A stretch of 19,716 nt of DNA, taken from positions 1 to 19,716 of the forward strand of contig JALLPB010000230.1 of the NCBI GenBank assembly GCA_036939975.1, written 5' to 3'. The notes below the pieces were generated by a model. It was not told where the DNA came from and made no database searches. It saw only the letters and a list, made by a program, of their open reading frames with translations. The position numbers were made by a program, and so were the translations under genes. Source of the DNA: Cyclostephanos tholiformis (lineage: Eukaryota > Bacillariophyta > Thalassiosirophyceae > Thalassiosirales > Thalassiosiraceae). Of this stretch, positions 19,662-19,716 are shown in pieces; the stretch's first letter is position 1, and every line of letters begins with the position of its first letter.

Positions 19662-19716
19662 TGTCCTAAGCGTTGATCTTGTGAGGACGGGTTTCTTGAG
19701 TTAGTGTTTTCTAGCG

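Noticed and set aside
1..19716. CRISPR array, bacterial operon, phage or transposase
   Set aside because: No spaced short repeats, Shine-Dalgarno-led gene strings, integrase or transposase motifs. The gene content and GT-AG introns are those of a eukaryotic nuclear genome.
1..19716. tRNA, rRNA or snRNA genes
   Set aside because: No T-loop box B (GGTTCGAATCC-like) paired with an acceptor stem, and no rRNA-like conserved stretch, was found by eye; a tRNAscan or Infernal run would settle it.

Overview
This is a nuclear genome window from a photosynthetic stramenopile, most likely a centric diatom. Three things support this. The genes are eukaryotic, with short GT-AG spliceosomal introns (about 97 to 600 nt) and long 5' spacers. 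The SufE-BolA protein starts with a signal peptide that ends in an ASAFAP-like site (ANA|W), the hallmark of import into a red-lineage secondary plastid. The exons are rich in GAC/ACG/TCG triplet runs encoding Asp, Thr and Ser tracts, as is common in Thalassiosirales-type diatoms. A FOR20/CEP20 basal-body gene suggests a lineage that still makes flagella (centric diatom sperm or another flagellate), not a pennate diatom. The species call is inference.

Layout from left to right: (1) an MBD-like nuclear protein (+, 318-1367). (2) Convergent to it, an intronless mitochondrial elongation factor G (-, 1476-3836). (3) Head to head with EF-G across a 665-nt spacer, a multi-exon unconventional myosin (+, 4502 to about 10447) with motor, six degenerate IQ motifs, coiled coil and a PH-like/coiled-coil tail. 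Its splicing between 8540 and 9107 cannot be fixed from the sequence alone. (4) Convergent to it, an organellar octanoyltransferase LipB/LIP2 (-, 11188-12632), split into two frames at a 14-base G homopolymer. (5) A short FOR20/CEP20-type LisH protein (-, 13313-13708). (6) A three-exon DNAJC3/P58IPK-type TPR-J co-chaperone (-, 14112-16599) whose first intron holds a 30-base C run and an unresolved N. (7) Divergent from it, an intronless SufE-BolA fusion (+, 17069-18319). (8) A gene-poor AT-richer right flank (18320-19716) with two separate families of imperfect direct repeats.

The genes are ordinary housekeeping or cytoskeletal genes and do not form an operon or defence system. Three are organelle biogenesis genes (mito EF-G, LipB, SufE-BolA). 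SufE-driven Fe-S assembly and octanoyl transfer meet biochemically in lipoate synthesis, but their closeness here is probably chance. Most interesting: the myosin tail architecture and its hidden alternative reading frames, the LipB homopolymer frameshift and its large low-complexity insert, an MBD fold apparently missing a methyl-CpG-contacting arginine, and the right-end repeats.
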